A DNA stretch of 64,000 bases from Chaetomium olivaceum. Lineage: Eukaryota; Ascomycota; Sordariomycetes; Sordariales; Chaetomiaceae. Both the position numbers and the translations under genes were made by a program. The stretch spans positions 496,001 through 560,000 of the forward strand of contig JAYWVB010000009.1 in NCBI GenBank assembly GCA_039881045.1, in the 5' to 3' direction. Position 1 is the stretch's first letter. Each line of letters starts with the position of its first letter. Shown piece after piece: positions 1-11,267 of the stretch. The notes under the pieces are model-generated. The model ran no database searches. It saw only the letters and a program-made list of their open reading frames with translations, and was not told where the DNA came from.

Positions 1-1792
1 CATGCTCGAATCGAACGCGTTGCTTTAACCGAGAGACGCATTGAGCATGAAGCCAGGAAGCCAGCCCGTGGTTCAGTGCAACCACCCATTTAGGCGACGG
101 ACAGGGACGGGAACCATACAACGTTGGCCTTCGAGAAGATCTCTTCTCCAGACATGCACATGGCCCCAGCCGAGATCGACCATATTTCCATACATATTTA
201 CATCAGTGATATATCACCCCGCCCATCCCGGCGACCACGTCTCGGGAACTCGCAGTTCCAGATAGAGTTGCGCCTGTTGTCATTGGCCTCGTGGCCCGCG
301 TTATTAGAGACAATGCAGGAACCCGTTGCAAGTGCACCATCCCAACAAAGATGCAATTAATACAGGTTCCTAAGGTCGGCACATAATCAAGAACTGAGAA
401 AACATGCCGAACAGACTTGGTTGCCAACCGCAAACCTCCCGAGTGCCACGTGCAATAATTGTATGTATTTCTCGGAATCCGATCACGGCATGTCGTTGGC
501 ATGAAGTTGTTGAATCAGGCTCTCAGTGACCCTCACGATCCACATATCACCCAGATCACTCCGCAAACCACCTGCCGTGTCTAGGAAGAATCTGGAAGGA
601 CCTGGGGAAGACAGGGAAGGCTGAGTCCGGGAATCGTTGACTCTGGCACTTGTCATCAACGCAGGTGATCTCCGAGAGATTGTCATTGGCCTTGTGGGAG
701 CCAGACAGGGTTTCCCGGTCGACGGCTTCATCCGGCGCCGCCCACTTTTCAGTTCAGAAGCAACTTGACGATGCACATCACGACATCTCGACGCGGCCCG
801 TGGGCCTCAGAGCGCGACACGCCGTCGTCCCCGAGACCAAGACGAGAAGATCAACTGAACTAACTCATCACTTGTGCTAAAACTAGAAACCCCCCCGCCT
901 TGGTGGCACGCTTGACCGAGTTTGCTCGAGGGAGGGCGCAAAACACCAAACTAGCTCGAGTCTGGCTCCCCTCTCTTGGGAAATTGCAATCTCCTTATCC
1001 CCGCCGGCTTGGATGCCCGCCCAAGAAGTCGCGCTTGTCTCGCTTTTCCGCCGCATGTGGCGAAGATGAGATGCAATCAGCCCCTACCCTTGGGTCGGCG
1101 TCCTTCAGGACCTGCTCGTAACCAGGCGCCCTTGTCGACATTTAAGACCCGATGATATTGAGCCTCATTCGAGCTCCCGGCGTAGTCCCGGTGTGTTTCG
1201 GGGCCATATGTGGGTCAACCCGGCCGGCCGGCGCCGTTGCCAACTCTCCGAGCCGCCGGTATGGGGGCCATATATCCCCGAGTCGACTAACGTCCGCCAC
1301 AAAGAAACAACCATGAAGATGGAACTGGGTGGCGCACACTAAACTAGCTAGTTGATGGTGTGCAGGATGAGATGGGAGATGGGCGCCATAATGCCACCAT
1401 CCTGCCCGTCATCTGACGGCTGAGCCCTACTTCGATCCAGGCCCCTTGACTATTGTCAACAGTAAGATTGGCATCCAAGCATCCTGAAGCCACTCGTTTG
1501 CCTGGTTGGTGGCGGCAGCAAATCATGAACCCCTTACCCTGCCGGATAAGGCACCTACCTTTCCTTCATCCGCCTTTCGGACTGGAACAGGGCCGGTGAC
1601 ATGCAAACACCTCGGATTCTATTCCTGACTTTCTTTGCCCATTCATCATGTCCCCCATGTTAACGGCATGCCAGAACTCCGGTCGATGAAACATAAGAAA
1701 TCCCCAAGTATGCCGCCTCCCAGACCACCAATCCCGGTCATTCACCTCATCCCGGCCCACACAAAGCCTTGACGGACAGATACCCTCTAGCC
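1..1792. other. Non-coding left end
   Basis: No convincing gene was seen. Open frames are all under 100 codons, lack recognisable motifs, overlap on both strands and show no splice-linked continuation. The stretch is of ordinary mixed composition and lies 3' of the lysine aminomutase gene. A gene entering from the left edge cannot be excluded. Confidence 0.6.
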
Positions 1793-3835
1793 TCATGACG
1801 CCGTACTCCCGGGGAGCGAGTCGACAGGGTCGTAGTACTCGTACACCTTGTTCTCCTTGTCACGCCCCGTGACCGCGGGAGCCGTGTACCTCGAGACACC
1901 CGTGGCGCGGTCATACGACTCATACGAGCACGCCAGCCGCTTTCCGCCGCCCCCTGGCAAGTCGACCACAAACGACGGCATCATAAAGCCCGCAATCGAC
2001 CCGCGGAGCTTGGCTTCCAGGTCGAGGATGGTCTGTAGCGGCGTGCGCAGGTGCTCGACGCTCTTGACCATGTCGCACTGGTAGACGTAGTACTGCCATG
2101 TCACTCGAGTCAGCCAGCCAGTCCAAACTTCCAATGCCCCCCCCCCCCTTTCTTCCCACCCCTCTCCCTCTTTCTTGGGTAAGGTAGGTAGGTAGGTAGC
2201 CAGCCAGCCAGGCCAGGGAGAACAAAACAAAGCCAAAGCCAAAACCAAAACCAAAACCAACCCCAAACTCACCGGAAAGATATTATTATCCGCCAACCCC
2301 CTCACCAGCCGCCCCATCGTCTCCACATCATCATTCACCCCCTCAACAACACCGTCTGATTCCTTACCATCACCCCCTCCTCAAACAACCTCTGCGCCGC
2401 CGCCTCCGTCACCCACGAGATCTCCCGGGGTGATTGAAATGCGTATGCCACGCGACCGCCTTGCCCACCCTCCGCGCCCGATCGGCCACCCGCACCAGCG
2501 CATCCACCCACCCGTCCCCCTCGTCCAGCACCCGCCCCGGCGCCACCGCCAAGCCCTTGGACGCGAAGCGGAACCGCCGGATGTGGGGGATCCCAAGCAG
2601 CCGCTCGCCGAGAAGTTCGAGCTGCTCGGGCTGCAGGTAGTACGCGTCGCCGCCGGATACCACAATGTCGTGCAGCTGCGGCTGGCTGGCGATGTAGGAG
2701 AGCGCCGCGTCCCAGCGGCGCCGGCCGGGCTTGAGCGAGGCTTTGGATACGGTCGCTGTGTCCGCGCCGACGGCGTAAGAGCGCGTGCAGAAGGTGCAGT
2801 AGGTTGGGCAGACGGAGGTTGCTAAGGGGGAGGGGGGGGTTAGTTGTGGGTGGTTTGGGGGGGTTGTTTGTTAGTTGGGGGAGGGGAAGGGAAGGGAAGG
2901 GAAGGGAAAGGAGGGGTTGGTGAGGGCTTCTTTTTCTTCCTTCCCCTTCTTTCTTCTTTTTTTTTTCTTTTTCGTTTTTTCTCCTGGGGATGATGGGGAT
3001 GAGAAAGGGGGACTTACGAAGAAAGAGGGCCTTGTCGGGGTACCGGTGGACGAGGCCTTTCACCGGCGAGTCGGCCTCCTCGTGGAGCGAGTCCAGCGTC
3101 AGCTTGGGGTGGTCGGGGATCATGCGCGACTTGAGCGGGATGAACTGCCGCGCGATGGGGTCGTGTCGTGGGTCGTGCCAGTTGATCCGGCTCAGGATAT
3201 ACGGGCTAGCAAGGTCAGTGGTGTGTTTCTTTTGTTTTCCTTTGGTCTTGTCTTGGGGGAGGGTTGGTGGGTTGGTGGGCTTGTCACTCACGTCATGCGA
3301 ACCGCCATGGTGGCGGCCGTGATGCCCTCAAACACATCCTTGATGAACTCTTCGCGGGATTGTGTCCGCGTGCCGGACTTGTCATACGGCACTTCATTTG
3401 GGAGAGTGGCCTCCAGGAACTTGAACAGCTGGGGTTTCGTTTCGACCATATTCCTCGTCTAGTGATGTGTGAGAAACGACCTCATCGTTTTGCACCGGGC
3501 CCCTTGGCGAAACTTACACTCCAGCTGTGCGAGAGGAACTCTTTGGCCGAGATATTCCCCCACAGCGGCACCTTACGCCAGAACTCGTCGCGGTTTTGCG
3601 GGTACGCCGACACAACCGGCCGCACCGGCGGGGGTGCTGCCCCGCGGACGGGTATCGGGCTGAAGGTTGAGGGTGGGAGACTGCGGGTGCTGCTCTCAAG
3701 GGTGGGGGTGATGTCGGCAAGCTGAGCTTGGAGCCGTGGGATAGATCCAACCGACCGTGCCGAGATCAGATTGGTAGCTATTGTCCTCGGGCCGTGGCCG
3801 AGGATCCCCCGCGGGGGAAGCGTAGTGAGCAGCAT
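1793..3835 (-). CDS. L-lysine 2,3-aminomutase (KamA-family radical SAM enzyme), two frame breaks
   Basis: This enzyme family interconverts L-lysine and L-beta-lysine using a [4Fe-4S] cluster, SAM and PLP. Five exons are read: 3835-3518, 3458-3292, 3205-3018, 2821-2273 and 2092-1793, all with GT-AG junctions. Residues 1-35 are Arg/Ser-rich without acids and look like a mitochondrial leader (inference). The radical SAM cysteines CPTYCTFC fall near residues 229, 233 and 236. An SGGD motif follows, then HFNHP. The lysine-binding aspartates of the family are matched in YQCD (about 415) and VVD (about 452), and the PLP lysine in PGGGGK (about 459). These favour lysine over glutamate as substrate. 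The frame breaks twice: at 2424-2430, between HFNHPG and EISW, and at 2338-2342, between LLRG and VNDD. One missing base at each site gives a continuous protein of 507 residues. The gene is divergent from the transporter at 5.4 kb. Confidence 0.88.
2093..2272 (-). repeat. Simple-sequence-rich last intron of the lysine aminomutase gene
   Basis: This intron holds an 11-base C run near 2137-2147, a tandem TAGG/CAGC tract near 2185-2212, and about five copies of a CCAAAA-type hexamer near 2232-2258. The preceding intron (2822-3017) carries GGGAA repeats and a long pyrimidine tract near 2930-2975. Both are spliced out, so they do not affect the protein. They do show how dense simple sequence is around the two frame breaks. 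Confidence 0.8.
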
Positions 3836-5368
3836 TGTTGGTGTGTTGGTGGTGTCGTTGGTTGTGAGGAATGCAGGTGAGTAATAAAATGTGATCCCCC
3901 CTGGCCTGTCAATAGTGTGTCGTCACCTTTCTGAGCTGGCAACCAGTTTTAGCACACTAAGTTCGTCCCGTGTTCGCTTCCGTCTGTCTGTCTGAATTGA
4001 ACAACTCCTGGTCGCCCCCTTATACTTTATTTGGATCGACCGATGAGCCGCTGCTTCTTATATCCGCCCGTCCTCACCTTAACCCAGCGTGCTGCGTCGA
4101 CAACCGGGGCTGTGGCAACAAACGCCGTGGCAGTGAAGAAGGCAACAGGTACCACAATGTGCTTGTCCCCCTGCTGCATTTGCTCTGCAGTTGGTCTTAG
4201 CAAGGCCGTTGCGCAACAGCCTTTCAGGGGTCCACCACAGTTGCAGTTTGATCCGTGTGGATTGCTCTCGGGCGAAGCCCCCGGGTCGGCAAACAAACTC
4301 CGGACCTCAGTGAGTCGTCGGGCAGTCTGTCGGGTCCGAATCGTCTGGTGTTTTGACCACTGCGGCTTACACAGTCGTCCTTCCTCTGTCCTTTGCTCGG
4401 CCCGAGGGGCACGACACCACCGGCGGCTCGAGGGCAAATAGCAAGGCCTATCAACCACAGCTGCCACGGCCGTTGTTGGTGATATGCTCGCCGGCCGCAG
4501 CTCCTTCTAAATTTCCTGACACCGCTTTCGACTTCCAGTTCCGCCGTGCTTGGCCGCGTTAATCAACTGCTCATGACCGATGACTGGTGAGAGGGTAGGT
4601 GAGGTCTACCAGGGCGCGGAGTGGTCCGGTGTTCAGCACACAGCCTGGCCGTGTTCCACACCCTTGCCTCCCAAACGGATCCGGAAGGTGGTGTTTGCCG
4701 TCGATGGTCCAAGGATCCAAGGGGTCAAGGATATTGCTGTTGTCTGCCAACATGGTCAGCTCTCCTGTGGTGAGGCAACGCTGTTTGACTTGGGGGGGAT
4801 GTTGGTTGTTATTTAACCCTGGACCAAACCAGATTCTTTGGACATTCTGTGTGAAGCAAGCAGAGCAAACTCTCTCAAGCAAGTCACTTACTTACACCGT
4901 TATTAAGTTCCGTGTTTCTTCCTTGGTGTTTCTTGAGTTGACACTATCACGGTACCAAGTCCACGTTATGACAGTGGGTTGAAAGCGCCCCCTTCCCTCA
5001 AAGACCCGAGACCCTTGCTATTATAAGCCAGGGCCGCCATGATGACTGCTTTTGGGCCGAAGACTGGCGCGAGCAGCGACAGAAGGGACCCAAACCAGCA
5101 GCATACGATTGAGTGAGTGCGGAAAAGATCTCCACCCGCATGCGAGCGAAGGAACGAGCCGGGAAAAGAAAGGCCAAAAGAAAAAAGTGATAACTGACCA
5201 GGAGATATCACCCGAGAAGCCTCACGCCGGCGGTCCCGGGCAGCAGCAACGACGGCAGCAGCACGCTAGCTACGCCACCAGCATCATCCGGACCAGGAAC
5301 CGGGGACCCGGAAGCAAAAGCTCCAGCTACAGCTGCAGGCGTTGCAGGAGCTGCAGCCGGCCAGCAGC
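3836..5368. promoter_or_regulatory. Divergent intergenic region, aminomutase and transporter
   Basis: About 1.5 kb separates the two divergent starts, so it must hold both promoters. Open frames on both strands are short, mutually overlapping and motif-free. No strong palindrome or recognisable transcription-factor site was identified. Whether the two genes are co-regulated cannot be told from sequence alone. Confidence 0.5.
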
Positions 5369-7665
5369 ATGACACAACAGCAAGCGGCGGCCCGCCATCA
5401 CCCCGCCCTGATCCTACATGCACAACAGAGACGGCAACATCATCAACAACAACAAGCACACTCACCACACCCCCGCCTCCACCTTTCCTCACACCTCCAC
5501 CGCCGTCTCCACCTTCCCCAGCACCACCCCTCCCCCTGCTTCACACCCCCCTTCACCAAACCCCCCTCCCCCTCCAAGTCCAAGCCCCCCTTCGGCGCCA
5601 TCATCACCGAACCACCCACCAAACCCCTACCCATCCAAGACGACGACGACGACGACGACGACGGCACAGACAGCACCACCACCCCCGCGACACCGTCCGC
5701 GCATGGCGGACCGCCCTCGGCAGCTTCTGCCTGACCCTCCCCACCTACGGGCTGCTCAGCGCCGTCGGGCTGTTGCCCGCCTACTAGCACCAGACCCTGC
5801 TGTCCGACCGGTCGGAGGGAGAGCTGGCGTGGATCGTGGCCGTGCTGGGGTTTCTGGGCTGTCTCCTGGCGGCGCCGGCGGGCGTCGCGTTTGATTGGTT
5901 CTGTGGGCGGTGTTCTGCTGCTGCTGCTTCTTCTTTTAGGGGGGGGGAGGGTGAGGGTAGCGGTGGAGGTGAGTGTAGCGGTAGGGGGAGAGAGGGTAGG
6001 GGTAGAGAGGGTAGGGGTGAGAGTGAGGGTGAGGATGAGTGTGAGGGTAGGGGTAGAAGGGGCTGGAGAGGGGGATGGGGATGGGGAGGACGGGGAGGGG
6101 AAGGGGGTGGTGCGTGGTTGCTAGGGACCGGGTGTGCGGTGTATGTGGGTGGGTTCGTGGCGCTGGCGTGGTGTGAGAGCTATGCGCAGTTTATGGGCTG
6201 TATGGCGGTTGCGGGGGCGGCTGCGGGTGCGTGAGACTTTTTCTGCTTGCTTCTCTTTGCTTTTTTTTGTTTGGTGTTTCTGGTTAGGTTTGGGCATATG
6301 GCATGTCACTCCGACCAAGGAAGGCTTTTGCGAGTCAGGGGTGTATGCGTGTTGAAGACGATCCCCGGCTAACGAACCCGGGCGTGGTGATAGCTGTGCC
6401 GACGACGATTGCGTTGAGTGTGGTGGGCCAGTGGTTTGACAGGAAAAAGGGCCTCGCGACCGGCTGCGTCACCCTGGGCGCACCCCTAGGCGGCATCTTC
6501 TTCTCGCTCATGCTGCAGATCCTCTTCGACAGGTACCCCTGGAGGACGGCCGCACTCGTGCTGGCGGCTATCATGGCCGTTTTCCTGCTGCTGGGCTTCC
6601 TGCTAGTCGAGACCAACCCGCCTGCCCCTGCTCCTATTCTTGTCCAGGAAGTGGGCAAGTATGACTCGGGCTCAGGCCCGGAGACCCTCCGGCAAGAGAT
6701 ATCCCACATGCTACGATCGCCCAAGTTCTGGCTCCTCAGCTATGCCCTGTTTGGTGAGTGGTCCCTCCCATCTCTCCCGGCCCTGCCGTGCTGTTTCTTT
6801 ACCCTCCCTTATCTTGTCTAACTCCAGCCCCTGAACCACAGCATACGAGCTGGTGCTCTTCATCCAATGGGGATCCATCCCCGCGTATGCCGTCGCGGCC
6901 AACGTCGGTGACAAGCAGTTCTACTTGATGATGTCGTACAACATGTAAGTGCCTCCCCTCTCTCTCTGCAGTCCAGTTTCGGTCTGGCGTGTAAGTGGCG
7001 CGCCAAAGCAAGTTCGGCGCTAACCGCATCTATGTACGTCCCGCGCAGTGGCGCCGTGTTGGGCAGGACTCTGCCCCCCTGGCTCTCCGATCGGCTGCTC
7101 GGCCCCCTCAACGCCACCGTCATGATGAACATGTTCACCCTGCTTTCTGTCTTGGCGGTATGGCTACCCCTCGGGGCGTCGTCCATAGAGGCCCTGTTTG
7201 TCGTGGTGGTGCTTATGGGCATCGGCACGGGAAGCTTTGTTCCTCTCGGTGGTAAGCAAGGGCGTGTCTCCTCGATAGGCTGGTGACTGGGCGGACAGGA
7301 CGCTGACGTCTGACATGCGACCGCAGTCTCGTGCATCAATGCGCTCTGCAGGCCCGAGAACACCGGGACTTGGCTGGGTTCTGTGTACAGCATCGTCTCG
7401 GTTGCGTGAGTTCTCCCCCCTGAGTCCACACCCCTCCCCGGTTCCGGGATGACATGTATCTGATCTGTCAAGATGCAACTCACTCACACTCACCCTAAAT
7501 AGGACTCTGATCGGAAATCCGGTCTCGGCAACCATCCTATCCCGGTACCAGTCCAACGGCCTCCTGGCCTTTCTCGCCGCTGTCCTCTTCTCGGGCATGA
7601 TCAGCGCGGTTGCGCTTCGGTGGCTGTCTCACGGCCGGCGGTGGATCGTCAAGGCTCGGGTTTGA
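5369..7665 (+). pseudogene. Monocarboxylate-type MFS transporter gene, interrupted
   Basis: Twelve-helix MFS proteins of the monocarboxylate-porter group move organic acids and related solutes; the substrate here is unknown. Exons in the conserved part end at 6226 and continue at 6394-6753, 6842-6944, 7049-7251, 7327-7405 and 7503-7665, with clean phases. The first helix (AWRTALGSF...), the second (AWIVAVLGFLGCLLAAPAG), motif-A-like DWFCGR, the third helix, and PTTIALSVVGQWF are readable. Three defects are seen. The disordered N-terminus (Pro-rich, then eight Asp) is in a different frame from the first helix, with the switch near 5680-5695. TAC is followed by an in-frame TAG at 5785-5787 where Trp is likely. 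About 55 Gly/Glu/Arg codons separate CGR from WLLGTG. The start is uncertain: ATG codons at 5369 and 5418 lie in different frames. It may be a real pseudogene or a mis-sequenced gene. Confidence 0.7.
5938..6108 (+). repeat. G-rich degenerate minisatellite inside the transporter
   Basis: A purine-heavy stretch built from GAGGGTA, GGGGTAGA and GTGAGGGTGA-like units starts with a run of nine G. Dozens of G triplets on one strand make G-quadruplex formation likely. It keeps the reading frame open and encodes a Gly/Glu/Arg/Ser tract in the predicted cytoplasmic loop between helices 2 and 3. The repeats are not the TTAGGG telomere unit. Confidence 0.8.
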
Positions 7666-10557
7666 GCCCGCGACTTGTCTGAGCGGCGAAACCGCCGACT
7701 GCCTGTTCATTGGCTGCTGGTACTGGGCCATGCATGCTTGGAGAAGGTGAGACAGCAGAGCACGACATGGCATGCCGTGCTAGCCCGGGGACGTGTATGC
7801 GTGTCTGCTCCGCGGAGGGGCGGGGGCAAGCAAGGAGGACAGGAGGGGGAGCAGGGTGGCCGCGCGCGCCGGACGGGGTTGAAGTTACCAGAAGGAATAC
7901 GTACGTTGCACAAGCAAACAAATGATTCCTTGTGGCCCCGACTACAGGGCAGGGCGGTGATCCGTGTAACCCAGCAGGTTACACGACAGGCCCAACTCCT
8001 CGGTCGGTGGGCTTGGTGAGGGAATGTTTGGGTACACGGCAGTCTGCCATCGAGATTCCGCCGCCTTTGTGTACCCCACACAACCTCGCCTGACGCGAAT
8101 ACGATACATCGTTTTTTTTTTTTTCTTGCCGTCCTGGATTGGATGGGTGGATGTCACCAGACCAGGAATATCGAGGGGTGCTTCAGCTTCAGGGGTAGAC
8201 ATGCAGGTTGCGTCGAGGCCCGCCCTAGTGAAGCAGCCGCATTTGCTAGTTCATCATTCTGCAAGCCTGCTCGTGCTCAGACCTTTGCCATTGGATATGT
8301 TGGAGAACTTGTTCCGGAACGGTGAGGATGATTCAAGTGGGTTGCCGAAATAGCTGGGGTACATACATGAATCCACGGCGGTGGTGATCTCGTACGGCAT
8401 CAGGAGATTCCCTTCAACAGAGAGAAAGGGGGGTTGACAGTGTCTCTGCCGCCCAATAGGTTGTACAGTGCCATCCAGAAAGAGTTAGTTATACGTACAT
8501 AAAGCAAGGGAAGCGCGGCAATCGGCCCCATAACCATTGCTAGCCTGATCTTGGTCGCGGCATCATCCACCGAGGGAACCCGGTATTCGGTCAAGGGATG
8601 CTACCCCGGAGGTGCATTAGCGTGGCACTCCTTGACATCACGTCCTTCTCCGTTCCCGCTTCCATCCGGTCCTCTGTCCAGCACAGTGTCAACTCACTTC
8701 TCCCCCCTTTCCCGCGGGCCGTACCGTACCTAGTCTGGGTATGAGGTGTGAGACATGTCTTGCTGGCACTGTGACGAAAGCTGTCGACGGGCCAGAGCGG
8801 GGGATCGCCGCATCTGATGTGCTAGTTATATCTATCTGGCATTAGCCTTGTGGGTTGTGTAAGTACAATGACCCATCTTGTCCTTCTGTTGACCTTTGAC
8901 GGCTCGCGTCGAGGAGTTCGGGGAGTTCGGGCTGCAAGTTGACAGCGGATAGACCAACACCACCGTGCCTGGACGCGGTAAGCCCAACGCGTGCTGAAAA
9001 TGACAGCGGCTGCAGAATCGGGCGATCCTGGAGCATCAGCACGCACACATGCCTGCAGGCGAGGGTGATCTGGGGAATCGCTGCATCTCCGACACGACTT
9101 AGGGTCACCACCGGGGCGGGGTGGGATCGATAGTTACAGGCGTACATCGGCACGCGTGCCGATTATAGTTCCTTCTCCAACCCGCAAATTCTTCGACTTG
9201 GTTGGGCAAGGAGACCGGGCAGCGAGAGAGTGGGCTTGTTTTCTGCATATGCATGCATGCAGGTTGTGAGGCTGGACTTGGCCGGGGATGGACAGATCGG
9301 GAAGGGCGAAGAACGCGGCCTCGGACTTGGGGGGAGTCGCGGTGGTTTTCGCCATCCGGAGGAAAAAAGAGACACTGTTCATCTGTAGAAGCGGGAGGCG
9401 GTGAGCAGAAAACTCGGCAACGGGGGCACGGGAGGAGCTAGCTAAGGGAAAAGCAACACTCGAGAGATCTAATCTGTATGCTTGTTCTTGCGCCTGAAGG
9501 GAGAAGAAAGGCTGCCGTGGTATGGTACTCCGCGGCACCCCCACGTTCTCCCTTTCCCAAGACAATTAGCCCTGTGGAGACTGATTAGTATTGAGTTCAT
9601 AACCCGGCTTGTCATGAACTCAACACCTTGAGTATGACCAATAGCTTAGCTTATGAGTACGCGTGCGAAGGGAAGCGTTGACGATCGTCTCCAGAGACCG
9701 GAGTTTCGGCTCGACAGCCCAGCACAACGGCCCAACACAGCAGCCCAACGCGTCCGAAATGACTCGGGCAGGGGGGCGGTCGATGGTGCCATGAGAATCA
9801 TCATGCAGCTCCGTCTAAAACCGGAAAAGGGGCGTGTCGGGACCATCTGGAGAGCCAGCCCACCTCGGCAGCAGCGGCCGGCGGAAACAAGAAGACGACC
9901 ACTAGTGGGCAGTAAGGTGAACCCAGCCTCCCGCTTTGGGCGGCAAAAGCAAGAGGTGAGCTCAGGTTTGGTTGCCGGCATGTCTTATCAGTTCCTTTCC
10001 AACTCCCCCATTTGAGTTCTCTCGAAGTCCCGTTCCTTCAGCCACGTTTTCGACATCGTGCCTCTTAGTTACTGCACGTGTGAGGTGCTTGATCGTATGA
10101 TCTTGGCCGGCCGTGGGCCAAAAAGAGAGTTCAGGACGGAAGGGCACTTCCTACTTTGGTGAGAGCTGAGCCAGACATTGATTGACATACCTCCGGCAAG
10201 ACCACCTGGGCACGAGATCCTTCCCGAGTCAACATTAGTTTAAATTGACAGCTGCGTACAATGAAACGCATCTAAATAGGATGGGGTGCTGTCCCCGATA
10301 ATCCAGTTATCCACCCTTTTTTATCCACTCCAAGAAGGATGGACGACCCCCTCCTCGGCAAACTCAGCAGCGTAGATGCGTAAATGGTGATCTTGCTGCG
10401 GGCCGTCAAAGATGGCCCAAGCGCAGAGTTGTTGTCTGGCCGAGATAAAATCAATCCAACCGGGTCGAACTGCGGCCTGCCCTGATTCTTAGTCCACGGA
10501 CTCTGCCGTTCCGTGCTTTCCTCACAAGCTAACACACCATGGTTTGCTTCCAGAATG
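7666..10557. other. Intergenic region, transporter and RPB7 convergent
   Basis: No credible gene was found in 2.9 kb. Open frames lack conserved motifs and splice continuity. Visible items are a T run near 8110-8124, an imperfect repeat of GAGTTCGG near 8913-8929, and a short ATGCATGC tract near 9245-9262. The region separates two convergent genes and so needs no promoter for them. Confidence 0.55.
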
Positions 10558-11267
10558 CTACGCCTGGAGGCAACTGCAGTAGTAAGACGGTTAACAAGAC
10601 AAATATTCTCGTCGTGTAATATAGTAGTAGTACTGGTACATACCCAAGGAAATCACCGTTGATGCTGCCGATGGCCCACATCTCGCCGACCTCGGTGCGC
10701 AACCCAATAATCTTGACACGCACGTGTGTCCCCTGCTCGATGACGATGTCGGCATTGTTGGTAAATTGGGCGGGGGTGGCGCTGGCGTCGTATTGGATTT
10801 CGTCAGGCATCAACTAGGAGCGAGGTTCCGTCAGTAACTGGGGTAGCTGGACCGTCCAAAGGGAAGTGAAAACGTACATGTGACGAGACGAACAGCCGCA
10901 ACGGGCCGGCCTGGGCGAAGAAACCGTGAGGGTTTACAGTTTGTGTGATTGCATCAATCTGACTGCGTTAGCGACAGGCAAAGGGCAACCACCATGCATG
11001 CCTTGTTCCAAATCTTACCACCTCGCCCTTGAACGGCCGCCAGACCACGGCGCGATACCCCACAGTGAACTCGGCGAGGCCACTCCCAGGAAGAATGCGG
11101 CCCTCGGATACATCGAAGGTATCCATGATGGCAATGATGTAATAGTCACCGGCGCATGTTCCCTCGACATCCTTGACCAATTTCGTTGTGACGAGCTCGT
11201 GCATGTTTCGCCCAAAGTACGAGGGATGCAGCGTGACGCGCCGCTCGAGGTTGTGGAGGAAGAACAT
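10558..11267 (-). CDS. RPB7: DNA-directed RNA polymerase II subunit RPB7
   Basis: Rpb7 pairs with Rpb4 to form the stalk of nuclear RNA polymerase II, which contacts nascent RNA and initiation or termination factors. Four exons are read: 11267-11019, 10958-10878, 10813-10644 and 10573-10558, giving 171 residues, the same length as the yeast protein. The N-terminal RNP-like half starts [16 protein letters not shown] and continues through EVEG-type and GRILP motifs to [13 protein letters not shown]. The C-terminal S1/OB half includes HGFF, HLMPDE and [10 protein letters not shown]. The last exon contributes only five codons before TAG. No frame break is present. The gene is convergent with the transporter and shares its upstream side with the 3' end of the protease gene. 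Confidence 0.96.

Noticed and set aside
1..50. tRNA-like T-arm (TTCGATT on the minus strand) at the left edge
   Set aside because: The flanking stem bases do not pair and no cloverleaf can be built; only part of a tRNA could fit at the edge.
2093..2430. Introns as an explanation for the aminomutase frame changes
   Set aside because: No GT-AG pair spans either site, and the protein sequence is continuous across them apart from one base.
5938..6108. Interstitial telomere repeat
   Set aside because: Units are GAGGGTA/GGGGTAGA-like and irregular; TTAGGG tandem units are absent.
1793..7665. Secondary-metabolite gene cluster
   Set aside because: Only one enzyme and one transporter are present; no synthase, tailoring set or pathway regulator is adjacent.
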